Source: CAYWRO01 sp964460345 (GTDB lineage Bacteria; Planctomycetota; Phycisphaerae; Phycisphaerales; UBA1924). From it: a stretch of 64,000 nt of DNA. The notes under the pieces are model-generated. The model had not been told where the DNA came from. It was given only the letters and a program-made list of their open reading frames with translations, and ran no database searches. The DNA lies in contig CAYWRO010000010.1 in NCBI GenBank assembly GCA_964460345.1, positions 3,518 through 67,517 of the forward strand, written 5' to 3'. Shown here piece by piece: positions 54,846 through 63,585 of this stretch. The stretch's first letter is position 1. Each line of letters opens with the position of its first letter. The position numbers and the translations under genes were made by a program.

Positions 54846-55345
54846 GAGCCCCCCCCCGGCAGCGGCAAGCCTTCGCCGACATCCGACAGGCGCACCAGTT
54901 GCCGCAAGGTATACGTGGACCGCCGCTCCCCTGCGGACTCGCTGTCGTTCTGATTCGAGGTCAGGTCTCCAGCGCGACGCGCGGTCACCGTAACGAGGGT
55001 GAGCCCATCGAAGAGAGAAGGCTCTGTCTCCACGACCAGTTCCCATTCACTCTCGACGGGCCGATCGTCTCCCGGTGCGTTCAGCGGCTCGTCAAACAGC
55101 TGCGCCGGTCCGTTGAGAGATTCCGGGGAAGCAATGCCCGCTTCAATGCGAGACATCGCCGAGCGCGCCAGGTCGCACGCGGTCTGCCGCTGGCGAGCCT
55201 CATCGAGCGCATCGAGCGATCGGCCCAAGATCGCAAGGATCATCAGCGCTGTCCCCACGAAGAGGGTGAGCGCGAGCATCGCTTCCAGCAGCAGCGCCGC
55301 ACGACGGCTCCCTCGCCGGCTCACGGTTGTTCTGCTGCACGACAT
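54842..55345 (-). CDS. gspI: Type II secretion pseudopilin GspI-like
   Basis: 167 residues. The leader RGSRRAALLLEAMLALTLFV is prepilin-like, with Glu5 but Ala instead of Phe at the cleavage site. ARSAMSRIEAGIASPESLNG and LTLVTVTARRAG follow, in keeping with the small GspI fold. ATG 55345 overlaps the gspH stop by one base; a TTG one codon upstream is possible. Assignment as GspI rests on size, leader and position between gspH and gspJ. Confidence 0.75.
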   Translation of the reverse strand: MSCSRTTVSRRGSRRAALLLEAMLALTLFVGTALMILAILGRSLDALDEARQRQTACDLARSAMSRIEAGIASPESLNGPAQLFDEPLNAPGDDRPVESEWELVVETEPSLFDGLTLVTVTARRAGDLTSNQNDSESAGERRSTYTLRQLVRLSDVGEGLPLPGGGS

Positions 55346-56199
55346 CAACGTCCCCCTCCTGCAACGGCATCTGCCGGGGGGGGAGGCGGCGGCAACTCCT
55401 CGTCAGACGGTGCGCCGACATCCTCCTCTCGCATCTCCGCCAAGGCCACCCTCCCCGTCCAGGCGGAAAACCGCACCCGCCAGCGCCTCGACGACGCTGC
55501 GCCACGACCCAGCCGCACAACCACCCCTTGCGGCCCGGGCTCCAGCCGTCCATCGGGCAGCGCCGTCGCGATCACCCACGCTTCATCAGACCCTTCGAGC
55601 GGATCGCCAGCGTCCGCGTTCGCCTCAGCGCTTTCCGACATCGTAAAAACGCCCAGTGCCGCGGCTCCGGTCGCGCCGAAGTCAGACTCGGCCTCCTCCG
55701 GCTCCAGCACGATCCCGTCAGGCATGTGCACTTCGTTCAAGTGCGCCCAGGAAGCTTCACTCGCACCGGGTTCTGCTGCGTCCAGCCCAGCGTCAACGTC
55801 AAGGCCCACCGACAGTCCGAACCCGCCCCCCTCGCCGTCAGCCGCTTCTTCGATGAGCAGGCGCTCAATCCGCACAAGGCGCCCTCCCGCCGCGGCGACA
55901 AGGCGGACCGGTACGCTCAGGCGCGAGGCCTCCAGCCTAGCTTCTGTGACAGCCGCCTCGAGCCTGGGCTGCGCCTCCTCAGCAGACGCCCGGGTAATGG
56001 CCCCAATTGAGATTGGGATGACCAGCCCTGCCACCAACACGACCAGCGTGAGGGCGACAAGGACCTCGAGAATGGAAAATGCGGGCCGCCCGGCAGGGAC
56101 AGCCCGCTCAGTGCTGCACTCATTGGCAGGTGCGGTGCGCACCATTGTCGCTCGCCTCCCCCGCCAACCAGAACGCGGAGCAGCAGCGTTCACGAGCAC
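55345..56199 (-). CDS. gspH: Type II secretion pseudopilin GspH-like
   Basis: 284 residues from the first start, or 266 from Met19. The prepilin leader AGRPAFSILEVLVALTLVVL has Phe and Glu5. EEAQPRLEAAVTEARLEASRL is the long N-terminal helix, and the C-terminal domain includes WRVRFSAWTGRVALAEMREE. The insert around residues 120-190, rich in Asp, Glu and Gly, is longer than in typical GspH. It has a poly-Pro tail. It follows gspG by 36 nt. A minor pseudopilin joining tip and shaft is the expected role. Confidence 0.75.
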   Translation of the reverse strand: MLVNAAAPRSGWRGRRATMVRTAPANECSTERAVPAGRPAFSILEVLVALTLVVLVAGLVIPISIGAITRASAEEAQPRLEAAVTEARLEASRLSVPVRLVAAAGGRLVRIERLLIEEAADGEGGGFGLSVGLDVDAGLDAAEPGASEASWAHLNEVHMPDGIVLEPEEAESDFGATGAAALGVFTMSESAEANADAGDPLEGSDEAWVIATALPDGRLEPGPQGVVVRLGRGAASSRRWRVRFSAWTGRVALAEMREEDVGAPSDEELPPPPPPADAVAGGGR

Positions 56200-56235
56200 G
56201 CCTCCCGGCCCGCCCGCATGAGGCGGACGCCAGAT

Positions 56236-56757
56236 TCAACCGCCGGCCGGAGGCGGCGGAGGGGGCAGCCCACCACCCTCGCCTTCTTCGCCCGAGTCAG
56301 ACCAGACGCTGATGTCGTCCTCAGTCCCGTCCTCCTTGTCCGGCCCATACGACCACAACTCAAACTCGTGGCCATCCTCACTCTCGTCGTTGTACCCCCA
56401 CTCCGAGCCCCAGGGGTCGGTCGGCTTGGCCTCCTCCATGAACTTCCGCCACTTGGATTCCTCGGCATCGGCATCCAGGCGTTCCTTGTCCCACAGGACC
56501 GCCACGCCCTCGTCTGCCGTTGGATAACGGTTGAACTCCAGGTAGAAGAACTTGAGGGCATCCTTCATGCTCTGGAGCTGAAGCTGGGCAGTCTGCTCGG
56601 TCGCCCGTTCCTTGGCGCCGAAGAGGTTGACGGCGACCAGCCCGGAGATCAGCAGAATGATCACGATGACGATCATCACCTCCATCAACGAGAAACCCCG
56701 CCCGACCGGAGCCCTCGCCGCCCTTACCACGCTCCCTCGCATCGTTTCGTCTGCCAT
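56236..56757 (-). CDS. gspG: Type II secretion major pseudopilin GspG
   Basis: 173 residues. The leader GRGFSLMEVMIVIVIILLIS has the cleavage site G/F and Glu5. The T2SS GspG core is clear: ALKFFYLEFNRYPTADEGV, then KPTDPWGSEWGYNDESEDGH and FELWSYGPDKEDGTEDDISV, which includes the calcium-binding Asp residues of the C-terminus. A GGGLPPPPPPAGG tail follows. It builds the pseudopilus shaft. The start is ATG 56757 (MADETMRG) with GAAGAGG upstream. It lies 47 nt after gspF. Confidence 0.92.
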   Translation of the reverse strand: MADETMRGSVVRAARAPVGRGFSLMEVMIVIVIILLISGLVAVNLFGAKERATEQTAQLQLQSMKDALKFFYLEFNRYPTADEGVAVLWDKERLDADAEESKWRKFMEEAKPTDPWGSEWGYNDESEDGHEFELWSYGPDKEDGTEDDISVWSDSGEEGEGGGLPPPPPPAGG

Positions 56758-56804
56758 GCCTCTTCCTTCTCTTCTTCGCGGTGAATCAAACAATGCGGTG
56801 CTCC

Positions 56805-58043
56805 TCAGCCCGCCAGCGAACTCATCTTCGAGATCGGCACAATCAAAGCAATCGCGACAATCGCGACGACCAGTGCCAGAACGAGCAACAGAATCGGCTC
56901 GATCAGCCTGACGACCGTCGTCGCCATTCTATCGACGCGGCGCTCGGTGGTTTCAGCAATCCCGATCAAAACCTCGTCCAGGTTGTTGGCCGACTCCCCC
57001 ACGGCGATCATTTCGATCACGTCCGCTTCGAAATGGCCGCTTTCGGCGAGAGCCTTGTGCAAGGCGTCCCCCTGCCGGACCGCGTCCGTGGCCTCGTCCA
57101 CCGTCGCCGCCAGCACGGGGTTCCCGACCGCCTCCCGGGAGATTCCCAGCGCGGTCAGCAGCGGAATCGAGTTGGCCAGCAGCGTCCCGAGGATGCGGCA
57201 GAACCGTGCCGCGGCGATCGAGCGGAAGAGCGGTCCCAGTACCGGGGCGGTCAACTGGGCCCGGGCGAGGGCGAGCCTCGATCGGGGACGCCGCAGCGCG
57301 GCGGCAAGCCCCCCGGCCATCGCCACCAGCACCACCAGCGTTACAAGACCGTAGTCGGAAACCAGGGAACTGACACCCAGGACGAAGCGCGTGATGCCCG
57401 GCAGTTGACCTCGCTCGGCAAGCGTCGCGAACATCGGACGGAACTTCGGTACAAGGAACCCGAAGACGCCGACCAGCACGCTCACCCCCACGAACATGAG
57501 GATCGCGGGGTACAGCAGGTTGCCGATGAGCTTGGACCGCAGCTCCGCCTGCCCCTCCAGGAAACGCCCCAGCCGCGCCAGCACCACCTCGAGGAACCCA
57601 CCCTTCTCCCCGGCCGCCACCATCGCGATGTGGATTTTCGGGAAGACGTCCGGGCGTTCGGCCATCGCCGCGGCGAGTTCGGAGCCGTCGGCCACCTGGC
57701 GCGTGAGCTCTTCAAAGCACTGCGCCAGCCTGGGATTGGACCGGCGCTGCGACAGCAGCGTCAACGATCGCATCAGCGGCACACCTGCCCGCAGCAGGTC
57801 AGAGAGCTGCGTGTACGCCGTCGCCAGCGCCCGCACACCGACCTTGCCAATGCCGAGCCGCCGGGCGACACCGGACATCCCGCTGCCGTGAATCACGTCG
57901 GATTCCGGCTTCTCGAGAATGCGAATCGGCGTGAGCGCCTTGGCTTCCAGATCGGCCAGAGCGCTCTGCTCGCTCGCCGAGCGCACATGCCCGCTGACGC
58001 GCTGACCAGTCCCCGAGATGGCTTCGTACTTGAACGTAGGCAT
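56805..58043 (-). CDS. gspF: Type II secretion inner-membrane protein GspF
   Basis: 412 residues and normal length. Two GspF domains: PTFKYEAISGTGQRVSGHVR start, LSDLLRAGVPLMRSLTLLS, AAGEKGGFLEVVLARLGRFL, then a second copy (CRILGTLLANSIPLLTALGI, IAVGESANNLDEVLIGIAET), and three membrane segments ending with ILLLVLALVVAIVAIALIVP. It is the polytopic platform on which pseudopili assemble. It is the first gene of the gsp run; the partner ATPase GspE is not in the window. It lies 21 nt after the peroxidase gene on the same strand. Confidence 0.92.
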   Translation of the reverse strand: MPTFKYEAISGTGQRVSGHVRSASEQSALADLEAKALTPIRILEKPESDVIHGSGMSGVARRLGIGKVGVRALATAYTQLSDLLRAGVPLMRSLTLLSQRRSNPRLAQCFEELTRQVADGSELAAAMAERPDVFPKIHIAMVAAGEKGGFLEVVLARLGRFLEGQAELRSKLIGNLLYPAILMFVGVSVLVGVFGFLVPKFRPMFATLAERGQLPGITRFVLGVSSLVSDYGLVTLVVLVAMAGGLAAALRRPRSRLALARAQLTAPVLGPLFRSIAAARFCRILGTLLANSIPLLTALGISREAVGNPVLAATVDEATDAVRQGDALHKALAESGHFEADVIEMIAVGESANNLDEVLIGIAETTERRVDRMATTVVRLIEPILLLVLALVVAIVAIALIVPISKMSSLAG

Positions 58044-58064
58044 GAGCCAACAGCAACACAGCGG

Positions 58065-58790
58065 TCACGGCATCGCCGCTTCCACCTGCTCGCCCTCTTG
58101 ATCCGACGGCAGCGCGGCCAGCAGTTCGTCCAGTTTCTCCACGAGCGAGGGGTCATCCGGCGTGGTTCTTGGCTCGAACCTCGCCACCGGTTTTCCATCC
58201 GCATCAAACAGGAACTTTGTGAAATTCCAGGCGATCTCGCCCCCAACCGCCGCCTCTTCGCCGGCCTCCTTTGCGGCCGCCGGCAGGGAGGTCAGCCACT
58301 CGTAGAGCGCGTGCTGATCCTCACCCTTCACGCTGATCTTGGCAAAGACCGGAAATGTCACGTCGAACCGCTCGCGACAGAACGCCAGGACCTCCTCATT
58401 CGTGCCCGGCTCCTGGTCGCCGAAGTTGTTCGCCGGGAAGGCCAGCACCACCAGCCCCTCATCCTTCTTCGCTTCGTACAGCCGTTGCAACGCCTCGTAC
58501 TGAGGCGTCAGGCCGCACTTGCTGGCAACGTTGACCACCAGCACCACCTTGCCTTTGTAGGCGGCCAGCGAGCGGTCCTCACCTTCCATGGTCATCGCGG
58601 TGAAGTCGTGAAGCGACCGATCGTCTACCTCCGGCTCATCCGTCGGTTCCTTGCCCGCGTCCTGTGGCTGGGCGTCACCTCCCGCCTCCGATGGAGGCGT
58701 GTCGCCCGGCATAGCGGCGTTCCGGCTGTTCACGCCCACCGTCGCCGCCGCTGCCAGTCCCACCAACAGGAGAATCGCCCGAACGAGCAT
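58065..58790 (-). CDS. Glutathione peroxidase-family thiol peroxidase, exported
   Basis: 241 residues with an N-terminal membrane or signal segment (RAILLLVGLAAAATVGV) and a Pro/Glu-rich spacer. The peroxidase fold carries the active-site Cys in NVASKCGLTPQYEAL, the Gln/Asn region in AFPANNFGDQEPGTNEE and the Trp-Asn pair in IAWNFTKFLFDADGKPV. It reduces peroxides with thioredoxin-like thiols, since the Cys form replaces selenocysteine. Being exported, it would act in the periplasm or at the membrane. It is 21 nt upstream of gspF, so it may be transcribed with the secretion genes, and divergent from the QueD-like gene. Confidence 0.88.
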   Translation of the reverse strand: MLVRAILLLVGLAAAATVGVNSRNAAMPGDTPPSEAGGDAQPQDAGKEPTDEPEVDDRSLHDFTAMTMEGEDRSLAAYKGKVVLVVNVASKCGLTPQYEALQRLYEAKKDEGLVVLAFPANNFGDQEPGTNEEVLAFCRERFDVTFPVFAKISVKGEDQHALYEWLTSLPAAAKEAGEEAAVGGEIAWNFTKFLFDADGKPVARFEPRTTPDDPSLVEKLDELLAALPSDQEGEQVEAAMP

Positions 58791-58850
58791 CAGAAGCCTC
58801 CTTGAACCGCCGCCCCGCGAGTCTGGCCGCGGACGGGCTTATCGTACCGC

Positions 58851-59717
58851 ATGCCAACTCTCGGCACGAGCCCCGCCCCGACCGTCCTGCTTCGGCGAAC
58901 CGTTCGATTCGCCGTGAATGAACCGTCTGACGCCCCCGGGGCTCGCCCCGATCCGATTCACAACAGCTACGCCGGGGCCCCGGCCATTCGCGGCCTGGGA
59001 CGCCATTACGAGCTCACCGTGGCCTGCCGCGGCGATGTGGATGCCCACACAGGGTACTTCCTCAATATCAAGGCGATCGACACGGCCTGCCGGAATCGCG
59101 CCATCCCGATTATCTCGGAGGCGGTCGGTCGCGCCCACGCCGGCCACGCCGAACCGGCACAGGTGCTCGACCGCGTGGTGCGCGCCCTCAACGAAGAGTT
59201 GCGAGGCGCCGTCCATGCGGTTCGCTGGTGGCTCACCCCGTACTATTCCATCGAAATGGCCCCCCCCGCTCCCGGATCTGATTCATCCTCGAGTGTTCTG
59301 CTCCGGCAGACGTTCGACTTCGCCGCGGCCCACCGCCTTTACGTCCCCGACCTCTCCGACGAGGAGAACCGCCGGCTCTTCGGCAAGTGCACGAACGAGC
59401 GCGGCCACGGCCACAACTACAAGGTCGAGCCCTGCGTGCAGGTGCCGCTCCGGGGCACGGACCAGGCGCCGGCCTTTACGTTGCACGACCTCGAGCGTCT
59501 CACCGATGAGACGATCATCGAGCGGTTTGACCACAAGCACCTGAACGAGGACACCGATGAGTTCGGGCCCGGCGGCCTCAATCCCTCCGTCGAGAACATC
59601 GCAAGAGTGTGCTACGACCTGCTCGCACCGGTGATTGCCCGGCACAGCGCCGGCGCCCGCCTCACCTCGATCACCGTCTGGGAGACAGATAAGACCGCCT
59701 GCACCTACCCCGGGTAA
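58851..59717 (+). CDS. Fused 6-carboxytetrahydropterin synthase-like protein, N-terminal half degenerate
   Basis: 288 residues forming two tandem PTPS/QueD domains. The second half (residues of about 145-288) keeps the zinc ligands: AAHRL in FDFAAAHRLYVP, and GHGHNYKVE. It also keeps FDHKHLNED and the late Glu in VWETDK. The first half keeps GRHYELTVACRGDVDAHTGY and FLNIKAID but has VNEPSDA where the metal His should be and lacks the DHKHL motif. One half is therefore probably structural, as PTPS works as trimers and hexamers. It would act in the preQ0/queuosine or folate-like pterin pathway; no other que gene is nearby. The family call is firm, the substrate is inferred. Confidence 0.85.
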   Translation: MPTLGTSPAPTVLLRRTVRFAVNEPSDAPGARPDPIHNSYAGAPAIRGLGRHYELTVACRGDVDAHTGYFLNIKAIDTACRNRAIPIISEAVGRAHAGHAEPAQVLDRVVRALNEELRGAVHAVRWWLTPYYSIEMAPPAPGSDSSSSVLLRQTFDFAAAHRLYVPDLSDEENRRLFGKCTNERGHGHNYKVEPCVQVPLRGTDQAPAFTLHDLERLTDETIIERFDHKHLNEDTDEFGPGGLNPSVENIARVCYDLLAPVIARHSAGARLTSITVWETDKTACTYPG

Positions 59718-59767
59718 CGCTCAGTCGCCGGCCCCCTTCGCCGCTGCCGCGGGCCGCCGTGCCGGCC

Positions 59768-61570
59768 CTACTCCTCTCCCGTTCCCCGCTCCTCGATCCC
59801 CACTGTCACGGCAACCTCCTCCGGACGCGCCCCATTTGCCACCGCGCCGTCGTACATCGTCACAAAGCGCCCCGCATGCTCGTGCTTCACATCGCGCAGC
59901 GGCGCCACCCACGCCGGCGGGATCGGCTGGTAGAGCAGCCAGGCAATCACCGTCATTCCCCGCCCGGATTCCTCACGGCCTGCATCAGCCCCCTCCTCCG
60001 GCAGCGTAACCCGATACGTCACCATGTCGCCGCCGCCAACGAAATCGCCGTCGCTCCCGAGCCAATCCGAACCCACGCCGATCGGACCCGTCTGCGTGGC
60101 GTGCGGCCCATCCGCCGCGTACCCCCGCGGCAACAGCCGGTTGTCCTTCTTGCGCGTGGCCATGCGCGTCAGGTACGTCGTGGGCGCGCCGGAAACGTCC
60201 GCGGCGACCATCTCGTACACCTGCACCTGGGAGGGCCTCTCGATGACATCGTAATGCGGGATCGCCATTTCATCGGCGACGCCAATGAGCCGTCCCTCCT
60301 CATCCACCTTGCCGCTCTCGAAGACGGTCCGCCCCTGTTCATCGCGCACGATCACGTGCAGCCACGCGCGGCGGGCCGGATAGCCGGTGGGGAACTTGTG
60401 GCCGGTGAGGTTCTCCACCTGCACATCGAATGTGAAGAGCGGCCCGCCGTCATCGGCCGTAATCCGCTGCATGTTTGCAACCGTCAGCCGCGCCGTCGCG
60501 TGCGAAAGTTGCGCCCGCGTCGCCCGCGCGAGGCGCTCAAAGGCCGAGTCCGGCGCCGTAACGCCCAGTTCCTCGCGATGGGCGCGGAACAGATCGAGCA
60601 TGAACGCATTGCCCCCGACGAAGGCGTGCCCGCGAACATCCGGGCGCGTCTGAATGTTGAAATCGCGCCCGCCGGGATTGCGCGCGATGCGCATGTCTCC
60701 CACATCAGGCATGTGGCACTGCTGGCACGAACGCGATTCGCTCGTCAGCCCCGCCGCGCCTTCGTCAGAGAAGACGCTGTTGCGCCACTCCAGGTACGGC
60801 GACTGCTCTTCAAAGGGAACGGCGTCGCCGCCCATCTCGGCCGCGACGTGTGTTGTCGAGAGCGTGTGGCACGCGGCGCACATCGCAGAGGATGAAATGT
60901 GCGCGCCGTGCTCCGGGGTGAACGCCGTGTGCGCCTGCATCGGCGCGCCGCTCGGTTCCTCGTACGGTCCGAAGATCCGCCGCTCCGCCCGGATCACCGG
61001 CCGGCCTGAGAAGGTCTCCGGCTCTCCCAATCCATCCGGCTGCACCTGGTGGCAGACCGTGCAGGTCACGCCATCGGCAAACAGCGGATCCGCCAGCCCC
61101 TCATGCACGCGCGGGGCGTCGAGTCCGGCGATTGCATACGTATGGTGCATCGTCGGCATGTGGCACCGCACGCACAGCGACTCAATCGCAGCGGCTTTCT
61201 CCGGGCTTGCCTCGCGCTCCTTGGCAAGTTGGGCGTGCCAGTACGGATCACGCCCCGCGTTGGCCATCATCGTCGCTTCCCACAGCCCGTGCGGAGAAAC
61301 ATCCTCTCCCGTCGCCGACCACAGGGCTCCGGCCCGATCCGAGACGCTGTGGCAATGCGCGCACCCATCGGCCGTCGCAAAGACCGCGTTGGCCGCCGAC
61401 GCCTGGAAGCGGCTCCGCCCCCATGCCGGGCCGTCGGGCAAACCCGGCGGCGACCGCAGCGACTCGACTCTCGGCAGGGCTGCGCCCCCGAGCGCTCCCA
61501 GAAAGACGGCCATCGCCCACGCGGCCGGCCCCAGCCGCCGCATCCATGCCTGTTTTTGAACGTCACGCAC
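59768..61570 (-). CDS. Pentaheme cytochrome c family protein, exported
   Basis: 600 residues with an N-terminal signal segment (AAWAMAVFLGALGGAAL). Five CxxCH sites are visible: CAHCH, CVRCH, CTVCH, CAACH and CQQCH, all in the first 320 residues. Other His residues (HMPTMHHTY, HTAFTPEHGAH) may be axial ligands. The C-terminal 280 residues (FTFDVQVENLTGHKFPTGYP, RRAWLHVIVRDEQGRTVFE) form a beta domain often attached to multiheme cytochromes. It would carry electrons in the periplasm or at the outer face. It is alone and divergent from the next gene, so its redox partner is unknown. Confidence 0.88.
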   Translation of the reverse strand: MRDVQKQAWMRRLGPAAWAMAVFLGALGGAALPRVESLRSPPGLPDGPAWGRSRFQASAANAVFATADGCAHCHSVSDRAGALWSATGEDVSPHGLWEATMMANAGRDPYWHAQLAKEREASPEKAAAIESLCVRCHMPTMHHTYAIAGLDAPRVHEGLADPLFADGVTCTVCHQVQPDGLGEPETFSGRPVIRAERRIFGPYEEPSGAPMQAHTAFTPEHGAHISSSAMCAACHTLSTTHVAAEMGGDAVPFEEQSPYLEWRNSVFSDEGAAGLTSESRSCQQCHMPDVGDMRIARNPGGRDFNIQTRPDVRGHAFVGGNAFMLDLFRAHREELGVTAPDSAFERLARATRAQLSHATARLTVANMQRITADDGGPLFTFDVQVENLTGHKFPTGYPARRAWLHVIVRDEQGRTVFESGKVDEEGRLIGVADEMAIPHYDVIERPSQVQVYEMVAADVSGAPTTYLTRMATRKKDNRLLPRGYAADGPHATQTGPIGVGSDWLGSDGDFVGGGDMVTYRVTLPEEGADAGREESGRGMTVIAWLLYQPIPPAWVAPLRDVKHEHAGRFVTMYDGAVANGARPEEVAVTVGIEERGTGEE

Positions 61571-61643
61571 GCCGCGATCGTAGGCCCCGGAGGGGAAAAC
61601 CCTATCATTGCGTTTTCACGATCCCAGCGCGGGAGATGAGCAG

Positions 61644-63416
61644 ATGACCCGAGGAAAATGGACGGTCCTGGTGCTTGTGGCTTTGTCGCTCGGGGCCTCC
61701 GCGGCGGTGCTTCTCCTCTACCGCCACGCCGAACGCCTTGACGACTGGCTCGGCCGGCAGGTGATCGGCATCGCCAACAACCACCTCTCGCCGGACCTGG
61801 ACTTCGGCTCGCTGGAGTTCCACGCTCCCGGCATCATCACGCTGCACGACGCCACGCTCACGGCCCGGGCCGAGGCGGGCGCGGAGGGCGGCGACGCCGA
61901 CGGCGACGGGAACGGCGTGCGCGTTCTCGACATCGGCCGCCTTGAGATCGCGCTCGGCGAGATGCCGCGGATCGGCCGGCCGCTCAAGATCGTCGCGCTG
62001 ACCATCGAGGACGGCGCCATTCGCATTCATCGAGATCCCGAGACCGGCGAGATCGCCGGTTTGCTCCCCATCGTCGACGAAGACCTGGGCAAGAAGGACG
62101 ACGAGGGCGGCGTCCCCGGCGAGTTTCGCCTCTCCAACGTCATGCGGCTCGAGCAGATCGATCTCGTGAACCTCTCGATCGAATACCGCGAGGGCGACGC
62201 CCCGCCCATGCGCCTCACGGGGATCACCACGAAGCTGCTGATCAACGAGGCGAGCCCGGCGCTCGAGGCCGAGCCCGCCGAGCCCGACACATCCCCCGCC
62301 GCAGCATCCGCCGCCGCCCCCGCGCCCGAAGTGCTCCCCATCGCGGCACAGATCGAGCCGGACGCCCCCCCCGCCCCCCCCACTGACCTCGTCGCGCCCC
62401 CCACCGAACCCGCCGCTCCCGCCACCGTACCCGCAGACGCCCCCGAGCCCGGCTGGTACGCCCTCGACCTGGACCTCGGCCGGGCCCCCGGGCTGCGCCT
62501 CACGGGCGATGGCCGCTTCAACCTCGACACCTTCACGCTCGACCTGGCCGACCTGAACCTGGCCATCACCGTCGATCCCTCCACCATCGAGTCGCTGCCG
62601 CCGCAGTTGCAGACCATCCTCCGCGAGCACAACGCTTCGGGCGCGCTCTCCCTCAATCTCAGCGGTTTCCTGCCCCTCAAGGACCCGCTCACCGGCACGC
62701 TGACGGGCCGCCTGCGCCTCCGCGACTTCGACCTGGCCGCCGGCAAGTACCAGTTGCCCATCCAGTCGCTCGACGCCCCCCTGGCGGTCGGCAACGGCAT
62801 CGCCAAGGTCGGGCCCATGGTCGCGCGCATTCACGACGGCCAGATCGACGCCTTCGCCACCGCCAACCTCGCCGCCGAAACGCGCGGCGCGGACCTCGAG
62901 TGGACCATCACCGGCCTCGACCTCAACAAGTTCCTCCGCAGCGACCTCAGCGCGGAAGACGCCGGGGCCGTCGCGATGGGCGGCATCGTCTCCGGCTCCG
63001 GCGCCGCCGCCACCGCGCTGACCGACCCGAAGGAACAGCTCACCGGCCGCGGCACGCTCGAGGTCACCGAGGGCAATCTCCTCTTCCTGCCGGGGCTCAA
63101 GCAGATCGCCGACGTCATGAAGGTCGTCCTGCGGGCGGAGGGGACGCACCAGCTGCACGCGAAGTTCGATCTCTCCCCCGAAGGCGTCACGATCACGCAG
63201 TCCGAGGTCGTCACCGAGGTCCTTGCGGCCCGCGCTTCGGGAAAGATCACCTTCGAGGGCTCCCTCGACATCGCAATCAACGCCGGCCCGATGGAGCGTC
63301 TGCAAGCCGCGCTCGGCAAGATCGGCGACATCTTCGGTTCCATCACCGATCAGCTCATGCGCTACCGCCTTCACGGGACGGTCAAGGAACCAAAGGTGAG
63401 CGTGGAGGCGTTTTAG
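61644..63416 (+). CDS. AsmA/TamB-like (repeating beta-groove) envelope protein
   Basis: 590 residues with an N-terminal membrane anchor (TVLVLVALSLGASAAVLLLY). The rest is beta-rich with an AsmA-like pattern: LEIALGEMPRIGRPLKIVAL, VALTIEDGAIRIHRD, then ASGALSLNLSGFLPLKDPLT and the C-terminal signature LTGRGTLEVTEGNLLFLPGL, ASGKITFEGSLDI, then YRLHGTVKEPKVSVEAF. Such proteins form grooves spanning the periplasm and are thought to carry lipids between membranes. A Pro/Ala linker (residues 218-280) interrupts the chain. The start ATG 61644 follows GGGAG by 8 nt. A heptamer repeat starts 4 nt after the stop. Confidence 0.75.
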   Translation: MTRGKWTVLVLVALSLGASAAVLLLYRHAERLDDWLGRQVIGIANNHLSPDLDFGSLEFHAPGIITLHDATLTARAEAGAEGGDADGDGNGVRVLDIGRLEIALGEMPRIGRPLKIVALTIEDGAIRIHRDPETGEIAGLLPIVDEDLGKKDDEGGVPGEFRLSNVMRLEQIDLVNLSIEYREGDAPPMRLTGITTKLLINEASPALEAEPAEPDTSPAAASAAAPAPEVLPIAAQIEPDAPPAPPTDLVAPPTEPAAPATVPADAPEPGWYALDLDLGRAPGLRLTGDGRFNLDTFTLDLADLNLAITVDPSTIESLPPQLQTILREHNASGALSLNLSGFLPLKDPLTGTLTGRLRLRDFDLAAGKYQLPIQSLDAPLAVGNGIAKVGPMVARIHDGQIDAFATANLAAETRGADLEWTITGLDLNKFLRSDLSAEDAGAVAMGGIVSGSGAAATALTDPKEQLTGRGTLEVTEGNLLFLPGLKQIADVMKVVLRAEGTHQLHAKFDLSPEGVTITQSEVVTEVLAARASGKITFEGSLDIAINAGPMERLQAALGKIGDIFGSITDQLMRYRLHGTVKEPKVSVEAF

Positions 63417-63420
63417 AAGA

Positions 63421-63476
63421 GTGCTGAGTGCGGGGGAGCGAGTGCTGAGTGCTGGGTGCTGAGTGCTGAGGGGGCG
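63421..63476. repeat. Heptanucleotide microsatellite (GTGCTGA)
   Basis: Seven period-7 units (GTGCTGA, GTGCGGG, GGAGCGA, GTGCTGA, GTGCTGG, GTGCTGA, GTGCTGA) begin 4 nt after the AsmA-like stop codon. Confidence 0.88.
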
Positions 63477-63585
63477 GAGGGATGTTGCACGCGTTGACAG
63501 GGGACAGGGGGCCGGAATCCCCCTCTTCCAGTGGCGTTTTCGGTCTTTGGTGGGCGGTTTACGTCGCATAACGCTCGCCGCGCGC

